Below are positions 53,087 to 61,199 of a stretch of DNA of 64,000 nucleotides, piece after piece. Position numbers and translations under genes: made by a program. Under the pieces are notes generated by a model. That model saw only the letters and a list, made by a program, of their open reading frames with translations. It was not told where the DNA came from and made no database searches. The number at the start of each line of letters is the position of its first letter. Positions within the stretch are counted from its first letter, which is position 1. The stretch is taken from the NCBI GenBank assembly GCA_905221605.1, contig CAJNDS010002769.1:90854-154853 (forward strand). Reading direction: 5' to 3'. The stretch is from Symbiodinium natans. Its lineage: Eukaryota > Sar > Dinophyceae > Suessiales > Symbiodiniaceae.

Positions 53087-53290
53087 ACACCGTGGAGGTG
53101 TTCATGTTCAGAAACACCGTGGAGGTGCATGGCCACACTGTGGAAGTGTGCATGTACAGTTTTCACGTTCGCAAACACCGTGGAGGTGTTCATGTTCAGA
53201 AACACCGTGGAGGTGCATGGCCACACTGTGGAAGTGTGCATGTACAGCTTGCACGTTCGCAAACACCGTGGAGGTGTTCATGTGCATGAT
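53085..53290 (+). repeat. 88 bp tandem repeat, about 2.3 copies
   Basis: AAACACCGTGGAGGTGTTC recurs at 53085, 53173 and 53261 (period exactly 88). Within each unit AACACCGTGGAGGTG is itself repeated, and CACACTGTGGAAGTGTG is near-palindromic. It sits between two (AAC)n tracts. Confidence 0.9.
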
Positions 53291-53310
53291 CGTCAGCACC
53301 TTACTCAGCC

Positions 53311-53386
<76 letters not shown>
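53311..53386. repeat. (AAC)n microsatellite, second tract
   Basis: About 25 units, followed by four ATTTC steps. Confidence 0.95.
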
Positions 53387-53671
53387 TTTCATTTCATTTC
53401 ATTTCGAACGCATGTGCGGGTTATGTCCCGCACCTTGGCGGGCATCGAGGGTGAAAATTAAGTGACCTACTCGTTCGGGACCTGGTCTGTTTCGATGTCC
53501 TGGCCATTGTAGCCAGGCGGGTTGCGCTTCTGTACACTTCTCTGCGAGATTGGTCCTCAACCTCAGCAGGCAAGCTGGCGGGCAGGCCGAGTCTGGGGGG
53601 CATCAGCTTAGCAGGCTGGCGCTTGTGCATTATAAGGCATGGAGGCTTTTCTTCTGCAGTGCGAGCAGTGG
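53387..53671. other. Spacer 3' of gene G
   Basis: No telomere-like repeat and no defensible frame. It marks the switch from the repeat-rich left part to the compact gene array. Confidence 0.4.
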
Positions 53672-53695
53672 TCTGGAGGTGTGATTAAGTCCAGA
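53672..53695 (-). repeat. Weak hairpin 3' of gene G (possible element 15)
   Basis: A six-base-pair stem TCTGGA/TCCAGA encloses a 12 nt loop starting GGTGTGA, seven nt past the stop of gene G. It lacks ACCTCAC, so membership of the hairpin family rests on position only. Confidence 0.3.
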
Positions 53696-53702
53696 ATTCG
53701 GA

Positions 53703-55007
53703 CTAGAGGAACTTAGGGATTTGATGATTCACCAGGCTGGTTGTCCGATGTGGGGACGCCAGAATGACAGCTTCTCGAGCTCGAAGGAGGGACCGAAGCC
53801 GTCCACGATGAGAGGAGGTGAGCATCTTGAACACTATTGCATAGGGCTTGTGCTCTTCGTAGATGTCATCATAGAGCGGATTGATGATTTGATAGAAGCG
53901 GAGGGCCATGCTGTTCTGGAAGTCTTGAGAATGATCCTCAGGGTTAGGAATGCCAGCATTAGCTTGAAATGCAGAGTTGACTTGCTTTAGCAGGGCATCC
54001 TCGAAGAGCTCCAGTAGTTCACCTCGCGAGATAACCGTGTCCGCGATCAAGGATTGAATCCAAGAAACTTCCTCTGCATTGATTTCTCGAAGCAGCCACT
54101 GCCTGTACGTGACCAAATCTTCGCGAATTTGGTCCTGGTAGTGAGTAAGATGAGGCAGCAGAGCCAGGAGATGTTGGTCGTAGGACAAACCATTGAGGTG
54201 ATGGTCCTGATGTTGAAAGCGCCATCCATTCTTAACTGGCGATGCCCCTTCGGCGGAAGAAGAGACTTTGAGCAGCTGCTGCACCCGGTATACTGTGGAG
54301 GCTCGCCTTAGCGCCTGCAGGTCGAAGTATTGAAGGTCCAGTTGCTTGTCATCGTGCAGACGAAGATTGACGGGGAAGTAGTCCGAGCCCTGTCCTGGAG
54401 CATACGATGGCTGTGACTGCTCAATGCCTGAGAGTAGGCGTGGAGTTGACGATCGCATGAGAAGGTGTAGATGCGACAGGGCGTTAGCAATCATAAAGTG
54501 CACCTCACCTTGGCCGAAGTGGCGCGTCAGGTACGTCCAGATGCGCTGGGTGGTAGGTTCCGCATCTTCGAGCTGGAAGGAGTTCTGGCCAGGGCCATCG
54601 TTGGTGTAGTCTCGAATCGCCTGAGAGATGAAGAGGAGCTGGCGCTTCTGATGGTACGTCAGAGTAGGAGAGCGAGGCTCTGTCAGCATCATCTCTTCAT
54701 GCTTCCGTTTTGCGGCCAAGTTTCGAGGTGCAGTTTTGGGAAGGTAGAGCCGCAAGTCTCCCATGTGCCGGTGAACTTTCTCCGCGAGCAGCTTCAAGAA
54801 ACTGCAGGTGCGCGAGGCTATCCGTATCTGGCGGTTCAAGTGTGGGATCGCTTCTCCCGCAGGGGTGCGTGAGGATGCCAGGTCCAGATTGCTTGCTGCG
54901 GCGGCACCAGATGGAGTTGTAGGGTAAACCGGCAGCGGTAGGAATAGAGACTCAAGAAGTACCTCCATTGCCTGTTCACGGCTGAGAACGGGGTGAAGGT
55001 CTGCCAT
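53703..55007 (-). CDS. Gene G: unrecognised helical protein, paralog family member 1
   Basis: 434 codons from ATG 55007. This start is chosen because MADLHPVLSREQ aligns with MEALPPVLSRDK of gene E and lies 14 nt downstream of a hairpin element; the frame is open further upstream without ATG. Landmarks: N-terminal VLLESLFLPLPVYP (about 12-25), basic KRKHEEMM (100-107), DYTNDGPG (133-140), LDLQYFDLQALRRAS (223-237), NPLYDDIYEE (376-385) and KMLT (394-397). It is predicted almost wholly helical, with no signal peptide, membrane segment or Cys clusters. It shares most residues with gene E and far fewer with F and D. No known domain is recognised. No introns are needed. Confidence 0.8.
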   Translation of the reverse strand: MADLHPVLSREQAMEVLLESLFLPLPVYPTTPSGAAAASNLDLASSRTPAGEAIPHLNRQIRIASRTCSFLKLLAEKVHRHMGDLRLYLPKTAPRNLAAKRKHEEMMLTEPRSPTLTYHQKRQLLFISQAIRDYTNDGPGQNSFQLEDAEPTTQRIWTYLTRHFGQGEVHFMIANALSHLHLLMRSSTPRLLSGIEQSQPSYAPGQGSDYFPVNLRLHDDKQLDLQYFDLQALRRASTVYRVQQLLKVSSSAEGASPVKNGWRFQHQDHHLNGLSYDQHLLALLPHLTHYQDQIREDLVTYRQWLLREINAEEVSWIQSLIADTVISRGELLELFEDALLKQVNSAFQANAGIPNPEDHSQDFQNSMALRFYQIINPLYDDIYEEHKPYAIVFKMLTSSHRGRLRSLLRAREAVILASPHRTTSLVNHQIPKFL

Positions 55008-55021
55008 GGGCCTAGGTGGAA

Positions 55022-55053
55022 GTTCGCCAGGAGGGGACCTCACTCGTGCGAAC
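55022..55053 (-). repeat. Hairpin element 1 (5' of gene G)
   Basis: Arms GTTCGC / GCGAAC plus the closing C:G and a one-base bulge enclose the core AGGAGGGGACCTCACTC (+ strand). It ends 14 nt upstream of the gene G ATG. On the gene strand a pyrimidine-rich run ending CCCTCAG abuts the outer arm, so a splice or trans-splice acceptor may adjoin the element (inference). Confidence 0.85.
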
Positions 55054-55152
55054 CTGAGGGAAAACTTTGCGAGAAGAGCTGTGCTTGTGAGGCTTGACGT
55101 GGAAAGATTGGAGCTACAGGCTTTTTCCCCGCAATTTGGGAAGATAGTGCAG
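55054..55152. other. Short intergenic spacer between elements 1 and 2
   Basis: About 100 bp, against 280-360 bp for the other spacers. No gene. Confidence 0.5.
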
Positions 55153-55179
55153 CGAACAGGAGGGGACCTCACTCGTTTG
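55153..55179 (-). repeat. Hairpin element 2 (3' of gene F)
   Basis: Core AGGAGGGGACCTCACTC with arms CGAAC / GTTTG (one G.T on the + strand). It lies 25 nt past the stop of gene F. Confidence 0.8.
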
Positions 55180-55204
55180 GAAGTCTGTGGTGCTCGGATG
55201 GTCC

Positions 55205-56443
55205 CTAGCCCCGAATTTTGTCGTCTAGCGTCTGTTTCAGACGTTGACGATGTCGAACGAGGAGCAGTGTCAGCGCCACAGCAAAGTTCTTATAGTCATC
55301 ATAGACCTGGTCGTGGAGCGGGGAAAGAATTGTGATGACTCCTTGTGCCTGCTCGTAATCTCCTTGGTCTCCTCCATATCTGTGTCGTATTTGTTGCCAG
55401 AGACTGTCAGCGAAGTAGCGATGCAGAGTATCTCTAGGTAGTAGCTGATTCACTACCAGGTTTCGCACCCAATGGAAGTCCTCATCGGACAGAGGGGTGG
55501 ACAGCCATAGGCGATACAGTGTCAGGATCTCTCGAAGTGTCTCCTGATAGTGCGGGATCATTGAAACCAATTTGGTGTGGTAGTCCTCGTAGTCAAGCTT
55601 TGAGAGATCACGGTCTTGTTCAAGGAAATCCCAGCCATCTCGGATCTGGTCGCTGGCCGATGTAGGTGTGGAGGCCGTAATAGTCCGCAGTTGTTGTAGT
55701 AGGCGAAGCTGAAGTGATGCTCTTTTGAGCGTTCTGAAATCATATGCTTCAAGATCAAGCTAATGTGGGTCTTGAAGCCGGAGGCCTAGGGGGAAATATG
55801 CTTGGCCTTGCCAGGTCTCCGCCGTCGTTTGGGAATGCAGCTGGAGTAGGTTCCGTTGATGTGCTGGAGTGAATTCAGACCTCAGAATGACCTTGGCTTG
55901 CTCCAAAGTGCGGAGCAGAATGGCATTCAGCTCTGATTGCGAGAGCTTCCCGGTAAGATAATGCCAGGTTAAAGCACCAGCCTGATCAGCTTCAGACGTG
56001 CTCAAGGACGGCGAGCCTTCGCCGTCTTTTGTGTAGTTGTGGATCATGAGGGTGAGGTACATGATTTGCTGGCGCTGGAGGGGCCCCATACTCCGGGGTA
56101 GGTGCGTCGAAGGCTGCTCGTCGTCAATGTGCTTGCGCTTACCTGCCAAGATACGTGGGCTAGCCTCTAGGGGCAGGGCTGTGTGTCTGCCCTCGCGCCA
56201 AGCCAGGTACCGATCCAAGTGACATATGAAGCTGCAGAGACGTGATGCTACTCGCATGCTTCGTTCTGCCGTGCGTTCAAGGTCTTCTGTAGTGAAGAGG
56301 AGCCTCCTCGGGGCAAGATGAGTTGTTGCTGAGGCTGATGTGGCCATGTGCTCACTGATGCCGTCGGGTAGGTAGATGGTCAGTGGGACGTGGAGCGACT
56401 TCAGGAGAATCTCGAGCAGAATCTCGCGAGACGGTGAAGGCAT
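55205..56443 (-). CDS. Gene F: paralog family member 2, with an in-frame TAG
   Basis: It runs from ATG 56443 (MPSPSREILLEILLKSLHVP, matching the ...EVLLESLFLPL start of E and G) to the stop at 55205. The single frame is open throughout except for one TAG at 55760-55762. Past it, homology continues unbroken: LDLEAYDFRTLKRAS corresponds to LDLQYFDLQALRRAS of G, and PLHDQVYDDYKNFA to PLYDDIYEEHKPYA. The total of ~411 residues equals the family length. Whether the TAG is read through, is a recent null mutation or a sequence error cannot be decided here. Basic KRKH occurs near residue 111 and a DGEGS-type acidic loop near 145. Unrecognised family. It is bracketed by hairpin elements 14 and 2. Confidence 0.7.
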
Positions 56444-56456
56444 GGCTTGTTTGCTA

Positions 56457-56483
56457 GCTGGATGGAGACCTCACGTGGCCAGC
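56457..56483 (-). repeat. Hairpin element 14 (5' of gene F), diverged core
   Basis: Arms GCTGG / CCAGC enclose ATGGAGACCTCACGTGG, 13 nt upstream of the gene F ATG. The inner GAGG arm is partly lost, the most diverged clear member. Confidence 0.65.
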
Positions 56484-56765
56484 CTGTGTGGAGAGGCTGA
56501 GCCCGGCTGTGGCAAGCTTCAATGAAAGCAGAAAGCTGCAGACTTGAATGTGTTACTAGGTGAATCAGCCAAGGCTGAGGCATTGGCTCTGCAGCAGGCT
56601 CCAACTATCTGCAGAAAGACCTCATTGCCGGAGAATGCCGCTGTGATCTTAGTGAGAAGGGACTGTGCTGCAGTTGGAGATGGAGACTTTTCCGCTGCTT
56701 TATCTTGGCTTGCTAAAGGCTGCTGGTGTCCTAGTTAGACAGAGACGTTGCTAACCTGGTGCTCT
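56484..56765. other. Intergenic spacer between elements 14 and 3
   Basis: About 280 bp without a coding frame on the gene strand. Confidence 0.5.
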
Positions 56766-56796
56766 ACTTTGCAGGAGGTGACCTCACAAGCAAAGT
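56766..56796 (-). repeat. Hairpin element 3 (3' of gene E)
   Basis: A perfect seven-base-pair outer stem ACTTTGC / GCAAAGT encloses AGGAGGTGACCTCACAA. It begins ten nt past the stop of gene E. Confidence 0.88.
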
Positions 56797-56806
56797 TGCT
56801 AGCAGG

Positions 56807-58099
56807 CTAGGGTTCAAAAAGACGAAGGAAGGACTGGTGCCTCTCGTGCGACAAAGTACGATGAAGTGATCGAGCCCGTTGGCGGTTCGGGGGAGTGAGC
56901 ATCTTATAGACGATCGCAAACGGCTTGTACTCCTCGTAGACGTCGTCATGTAAAGGATTGATGATTTGGTAGAAGCGAAGAGCCATGCTATTTTGGAAGT
57001 TCGGAGTAGAATCAACACGGCGAGGAGACTCAGCACTGGCCTGAAGTGTATGGTTTACCTGCTTGAGGAGAGCATGCTCGAAAAGTTCGCGGAGTTCTCC
57101 TCTCGAGACTGCCGACTCTAAAAGTGTGTCACGGGCCCAGGCCGTCTCCTCTTCAGTGATGTCTCGTAGGAGCCATTGCCTGTACATCACCAGGTTCTCT
57201 CGGAGTTGGTCCTGGTAGTCCGGGAGGTGTGGCAGCAAGGCCTGGAGATGCTTGTCATAGGGCAATGAGTCGAGGTGTTGCGCTTGTTGCTGGAAGCGCC
57301 AGCCATTGGTGACGGGCGACTCTCCGCCCTGGGTTGAGTGAGATATCTTGAGAAGCTGCTGTACTCGGTATATCGTCGACGCGCGCCTGAGTGCCTGAAG
57401 GTCGAAGTATTGGAGATCCAAGTGTTTGTCTTCGGGTAGGCCTAGATGTGGGGGAAAATAACTCTGACCTTGTCCCGGAGCCATGGACGGCTGCGACTGC
57501 TCCATGCTTGACATCAGACATGGTGTCGCCGACTTCATCAGGAGGTGGAGATGCGACAAGGCGGTGTCTATCATAAAGTTGATCTCTCCTTTGGCAAAGT
57601 GGCGGGTTAGGTACGTCCAAATTCGAAGTGCGGTATTCTCCGCATCTTCGAGCTGAAAAGAGTTGTGGCCTGGGCCATCATTTGTGTAGTCTCTGATCGC
57701 CTGAGATATGAAGATGAGCTGACGCCGCCGAATGTAAGTCAGAGTGTTCTCCTGAGGCTCGTGGAGCATCATTTCCTCGTGCTTACGTTTGGCTGCTAGC
57801 TGTCGAGTGGCAGTCTTGGGGAGGTAGAGTCGAAGGTCGCCCAGTCTCCAGTTGATCTTCTCCGTGAGCAGTTTCATGAAGCTGCAGGTGCGGGAAGCTA
57901 TGCGTATCTGACGGTCCGAGTGCCGGAGGGCGTCTTCTGCCGGGATGCGTGTAGATGCCATTTGTATAGTGCTGGCCTCGTGGTCTCCCAGGGAGGATGC
58001 AGGGTAAACCGGAAGCGGGAGGAAAAGGGATTCCAGAAGCACCTCCATGGTTTTATCCCTACTCAGTACCGGAGGGAGGGCCTCCATGGTCAGGCTCAT
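56807..58099 (-). CDS. Gene E: paralog family member 3
   Basis: 430 codons from ATG 58099 (MSLTMEALPP) or 426 from the inner ATG 58087, which aligns with the start of gene G. The outer ATG lies inside the arm of hairpin element 4, so the inner ATG is favoured. The landmarks match gene G: VLLESLFLPLPVYP, KRKHEEMM, DYTNDGPGHNSFQLEDAE, LDLQYFDLQALRRAS, NPLHDDVYEEYKPFAIV and KMLTP. The C-terminal ~25 residues (HERHQSFLRLFEP) diverge. Helical, soluble, no known domain. With G it is the closest pair of the four, pointing to duplication of a unit including its flanking elements. Confidence 0.85.
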   Translation of the reverse strand: MSLTMEALPPVLSRDKTMEVLLESLFLPLPVYPASSLGDHEASTIQMASTRIPAEDALRHSDRQIRIASRTCSFMKLLTEKINWRLGDLRLYLPKTATRQLAAKRKHEEMMLHEPQENTLTYIRRRQLIFISQAIRDYTNDGPGHNSFQLEDAENTALRIWTYLTRHFAKGEINFMIDTALSHLHLLMKSATPCLMSSMEQSQPSMAPGQGQSYFPPHLGLPEDKHLDLQYFDLQALRRASTIYRVQQLLKISHSTQGGESPVTNGWRFQQQAQHLDSLPYDKHLQALLPHLPDYQDQLRENLVMYRQWLLRDITEEETAWARDTLLESAVSRGELRELFEHALLKQVNHTLQASAESPRRVDSTPNFQNSMALRFYQIINPLHDDVYEEYKPFAIVYKMLTPPNRQRARSLHRTLSHERHQSFLRLFEP

Positions 58100-58124
58100 A
58101 CAGGAGGGGACCTCACTCGTATGA
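58096..58124 (-). repeat. Hairpin element 4 (5' of gene E)
   Basis: A six-base-pair stem TCATAC / GTATGA around the exact core AGGAGGGGACCTCACTC. It contains the upstream ATG of gene E in one arm and lies eight nt before the inner ATG. Confidence 0.9.
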
Positions 58125-58469
58125 AGGCTCTGATGTTAGCCGGAGCAAACACAGCTGCCTTGGTGCTTTTAGGCCGAAGGTAAGGAACCAGGAGGTGAAA
58201 TTCAAGGAAGGCCTCTCTCGGGCTAAGCTGCAGGGGTAGGGTTGCGCAGCAGAGTTCAAGCTGAAGGTGGGCAGAGCTGAGGCGCTGGCACTGGTGCGTG
58301 TTTCCCTCTTTCTGGTTAAGGACCTGAGGCTCTGCTCGGAGAGGGAGAGGGGTGTCTAGATTTGTGTTTGGGAGAGGCGCAGAGTAGCGGGAATAATTCT
58401 CCTTTGTCTGTTAGCAGCAGGCATCATCGATCTTCTTGTGAGAAAGAAGTTGACTAGGTTTGTTAAGTA
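58125..58469. other. Intergenic spacer between elements 4 and 5
   Basis: About 345 bp. On the gene strand it contains GGCTAACATCAG, a branch-point-and-acceptor-like string, near the gene E side. No coding frame. Confidence 0.4.
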
Positions 58470-58500
58470 GCTGACCAGGAGGGGACCTCACTCGGTCTGC
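58470..58500 (-). repeat. Hairpin element 5 (overlaps stop of gene D)
   Basis: Arms GCTGACC / GGTCTGC (one T.T mismatch) around the exact core. The GAGTGAGG of the gene-strand core supplies the TGA stop of gene D (58488-58490). Confidence 0.88.
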
Positions 58501-59728
58501 GTAACCGGCGCTGTTGCCGAGGGGCCCGCTGCCGTAAGAAGAGCATATCGGAATATCATCCTGCGCTCAGGCGTGAGCATCTTAAAGGCCAGAATCCAGG
58601 GGAAGGCCTGGTCCAGGACGTCATTCTCCAGGGGAGAGAGTATGGTAAGTAGTCTGTCCTGTGCTCTGGAGTCTTCCGGAAGGTGTGCAGCAATTTGCCC
58701 TTTGAGCTGGAGAGTGAGGTGTAGCTTGGCAAAACTCTCTGGTATCGTGGTATTGTGCCATATTGCTTCAAGCGAGGCCAGTTCGGATGCTGTGATGGGT
58801 CGCGATAGCCAGGTTCTGCCCAGGCGGAGGTCTGTACGCATCTTTTGGTACGCATCAGTGGTCAGGAGATCATGGAGTTCCGTCAAGTGCTCCGCATATG
58901 AAAGGAGTGCCATGGCTTGATCCTGTCGCAGGACGTCCCAGGGTTCGCTGGGGCAGACTTCGTCTGGCACTCGTGCTCCTCTTGCTCGGGCGACCATGAA
59001 GTCGACCATGGCCATGGTCCGGTAAATCTTGGACGCTCGCTGTAGCATGTGAATTTCTGCGTCGAGGATGCCCAATGCATGTTCGTCACTTTGAGTATGT
59101 GGATTGGTGTCTGCCTCTCGCGGCCACGGCGAGATATCCGAAGGGAAGAGACAAAGGTGTATTCCGTTCAGAACTCGTGTGGAGTCACTGGGTAGGATCC
59201 AGCGCAGATGCTGGGCAGCGCCATTGACAATGTCCCTGACGGTTTGCCCGCCCATTCCCAGATTGTACAGAGTCTGGGAAATGATAAGGGCGGCTAACTT
59301 GAAGTCGTCCGGCTCCATGGTCTCCTCTTCAGTGTAGATATGCACCGTTTCGAGTATCATCTGCAAGGTAAGTGAGCTCCGTTCCGCCTCGTAGTGCTTG
59401 ATATGAGGGGGAGGCTCCGTGGGTGATAATAGGGATGCCATCTCAGCTTCGGCCAGCAAGGGAAGATTAGGCTGAGCTGATTGGGAGAGAAGTCGAATCA
59501 GTTGTAGCTGCGTGCTGCCAGTCTCAGGGTTGGAGCCAGCATACAGTTCTCACGTCGAGCAAGACCCTTGGCCTCATCCGAGAGGTAGAGGTTTGCATCC
59601 GGATCACTGGTTCTCTTGCCTGTGTACAGCATTGCCTTGCAGAAGAGGTTCAGCGCGGCGAGCTTGGACTTCATTGGCATCGTCGATGAGTCTGGTCGTA
59701 GCGGGAGCAACGGGCATGTATGCAACAT
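58488..59728 (-). pseudogene. Gene D: paralog family member 4, frameshifted
   Basis: It starts at ATG 59728 (MLHTCPLLPLRPDSS), 25 nt below hairpin element 6. The first frame (including LFCKAMLYTGKRTSDPDANL and YLSDEAKGLARRE) ends at TGA 59498. A second frame, open from about 59545, continues GSNPETGSTQLQLIRLLSQS and MASLLSPTEPPPHIKHYEAE to TGA 58488. The frames overlap by ~45 bp, where a one-base change or a small intron (a GTGAGAAC string is present) would join them. The joined length, about 413, equals the family length, and the C-terminus ILAFKMLTPERRMIFR matches KMLT of E and G. It is the most diverged member. Function unknown. Confidence 0.65.
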
Positions 59729-59753
59729 GACGCAGGGTTTGAGAGGGGGGGCT

Positions 59754-59785
59754 AGGCAGCAGGAGGTGACCTCGCTTTTCTGCCT
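59754..59785 (-). repeat. Hairpin element 6 (5' of gene D)
   Basis: A six-base-pair stem AGGCAG / CTGCCT around AGGAGGTGACCTCGCTT with two extra loop bases. On the gene strand the core reads GCGAGG where others read GTGAGG. Confidence 0.8.
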
Positions 59786-60060
59786 TTGAGCCTGGAGAGA
59801 GGGTTGGTGAAAGCTATCAGTTCTTGGCAACTCGAATCAGCTGGATTGTGCTACGGCAGTTTGTGCTGCAGAGGAAGACTAAGAGTGAGGAGCCGGCTTT
59901 GTCTGTGGTAGAGCGTCCCACCTTGGCTTGTCGGTGCATAGAGCATGGCTTCGGTGTGGCACGTCGAGGACTAAGTCTAGGCAGCGGTAGCAGTGTGATG
60001 CGCGGCTGGATTTCGTCTCTGAGATACTGCTGGGTTGAAAAGGTGTAAGCAGTGACACAT
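59786..60060. other. Intergenic spacer between elements 6 and 7
   Basis: About 275 bp. No defensible coding frame. Confidence 0.45.
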
Positions 60061-60100
60061 GCACTCCCTAGCAGGAGGTGACCTCACTCGCAGGGAGTGC
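60061..60100 (-). repeat. Hairpin element 7 (3' of gene C)
   Basis: An 11-base-pair outer stem GCACTCCCT(A)GC / GCAGGGAGTGC with a single bulged A, around AGGAGGTGACCTCACTC. It starts 23 nt past the stop of gene C. Confidence 0.92.
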
Positions 60101-60123
60101 CAAAATTGAGCTCTGTGCATGCC

Positions 60124-60855
60124 TCACTCCTGCGGATCTCGTCTTGGGACAAGTGGGCCTTCGGTAATTATCCAGGTCTGGACTGTGCCCGGAGGAAGTG
60201 GGCTTCCTGTGGCAGACAGTACCGAGGTGCGCGCTGGGGGGGACCACGGGCTGAAGGGGTTAGGAGCAAGGGAGACAATCGGTCCAGGAGTGATGATCCA
60301 AGTGCCCACTAGCGTTGCAGCTTCTTGCGCGGGATGAGGATGAGCTGCGGCTGGGGGAGACATTGAGGCCCCCGACGTTGAAGTGCCACTTGTCGAGGAG
60401 GGACGTGCCGTGGTTCTGGGAGCACCTTCCGCCATGGGAGGGGGGCTATGGCCTGAGTGGTCCTGCGCTTGGAAAGGCTGGTGAACCGGAGTCGGGGGAG
60501 GGGGGCCCGACGGCTGGTAGGCCTGCTGGGTGGCTTTGGGTACGGTTTGAGCCTGGTTCGCCGGCGAGAGTGCCTTGGTTGTTATGGGAGTGGGCGGAGG
60601 CGGGCCTCCTGGGGCCAGTTGGGCGGGCTGGTTCCGGGAAGAGGCTGTCCGTCTCGAGGAGCTCCTTGACAGGGATTCCACTAGGTCGTCATCATCCTGA
60701 AGGGAAGAAGCCTCAGAGTCCAGGTCAGCCTCCGTGATCAGACGGGAGTCTGAGTCCGCCTGATGCCTCTTGCCGCGAGGATGTCGTCGCTTGGAGGGCT
60801 TGTCTTCGCTGTGTCGGGTTTCTCGATGTGAATTGCCTTCCTCCGGCGCTGACAT
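60124..60855 (-). CDS. Gene C: disordered Pro/Ser-rich protein
   Basis: 243 codons from ATG 60855 (MSAPEEGNSHRETRHSEDKP). The N-terminal third is highly charged with a basic patch KPSKRRHPRGKRH (about 19-31), a possible nuclear-localisation signal, followed by an acidic LDSEASSLQDDDDLVES. The middle is Pro/Gln/Ser/Thr-rich with SGPPPPTPVHQP-type repeats. Near the C-terminus a short motif is repeated: GTWIITPGPIV (about 182-192) and QTWIITEGPLV (about 224-234). No enzyme domain. It resembles an intrinsically disordered scaffold or regulatory protein, but the family is not recognised. Intronless and bracketed by hairpin elements 8 and 7. Confidence 0.7.
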   Translation of the reverse strand: MSAPEEGNSHRETRHSEDKPSKRRHPRGKRHQADSDSRLITEADLDSEASSLQDDDDLVESLSRSSSRRTASSRNQPAQLAPGGPPPPTPITTKALSPANQAQTVPKATQQAYQPSGPPPPTPVHQPFQAQDHSGHSPPPMAEGAPRTTARPSSTSGTSTSGASMSPPAAAHPHPAQEAATLVGTWIITPGPIVSLAPNPFSPWSPPARTSVLSATGSPLPPGTVQTWIITEGPLVPRRDPQE

Positions 60856-60870
60856 GGCCAGTTAGCAGTA

Positions 60871-60895
60871 GAACAGGAGGGAACCTCACTCGTTC
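60871..60895 (-). repeat. Hairpin element 8 (5' of gene C)
   Basis: Four-base-pair stem GAAC / GTTC around AGGAGGGAACCTCACTC, 15 nt upstream of the gene C ATG. Confidence 0.8.
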
Positions 60896-61170
60896 AGGGC
60901 CGCTACTAACGATGGCTTGAGCTGTGAGCTCTGAGGTAGAGAAGAAAGAGCTGCTCTGAATGTGTCTTTGGCAGGATGACCTCAGCTGGTTGAGGCTGAG
61001 GCGAAATCCTCGATGTGAGGCGGGGCATGGCGAAACCTGAGCAGAAGCCAGGAGAGGGCAGTTGCAAGCGAATAATGCATGATGTAGATGATCAGGGGTA
61101 TCACGCGTTTTCTGCACAAATTTGCGTTGTCAGTACAGTCGCCTCTAAAGAACGTAAGGAAAAGGTGGGG
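60896..61170. other. Intergenic spacer between elements 8 and 9
   Basis: About 275 bp. On the gene strand, CTCTTTCTTCTCTACCTCAG forms a pyrimidine tract plus AG 30-60 bp before element 8, suitable as a cis- or trans-splice acceptor (inference). No coding frame. Confidence 0.4.
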
Positions 61171-61199
61171 TTCGACAGGAGGGGACCTCACTCGTCGAA
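61171..61199 (-). repeat. Hairpin element 9 (overlaps stop of gene B)
   Basis: A perfect six-base-pair stem TTCGAC / GTCGAA around the exact core. The gene-strand GAGTGA of the core gives the last codon and the stop of gene B. Confidence 0.92.

Noticed and set aside
52920-53465. Poly-Val, poly-Leu, poly-Cys, poly-Gln and poly-Thr frames
   Set aside because: They are products of the (AAC)n tracts and the 88 bp repeat.
54019-54872. Opposite-strand and shifted frames over genes G to A
   Set aside because: They are shadows of the minus-strand genes. The paralog comparison fixes the true frame.
58160-58200. CAGGAGGTGAAATTC resembling the hairpin core
   Set aside because: It has no CCTCAC half and no outer stem.
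60970-60998. AGGATGACCTCAGCTGG resembling the hairpin core
   Set aside because: It lacks the GAGG inner arm and its flanks are not complementary.
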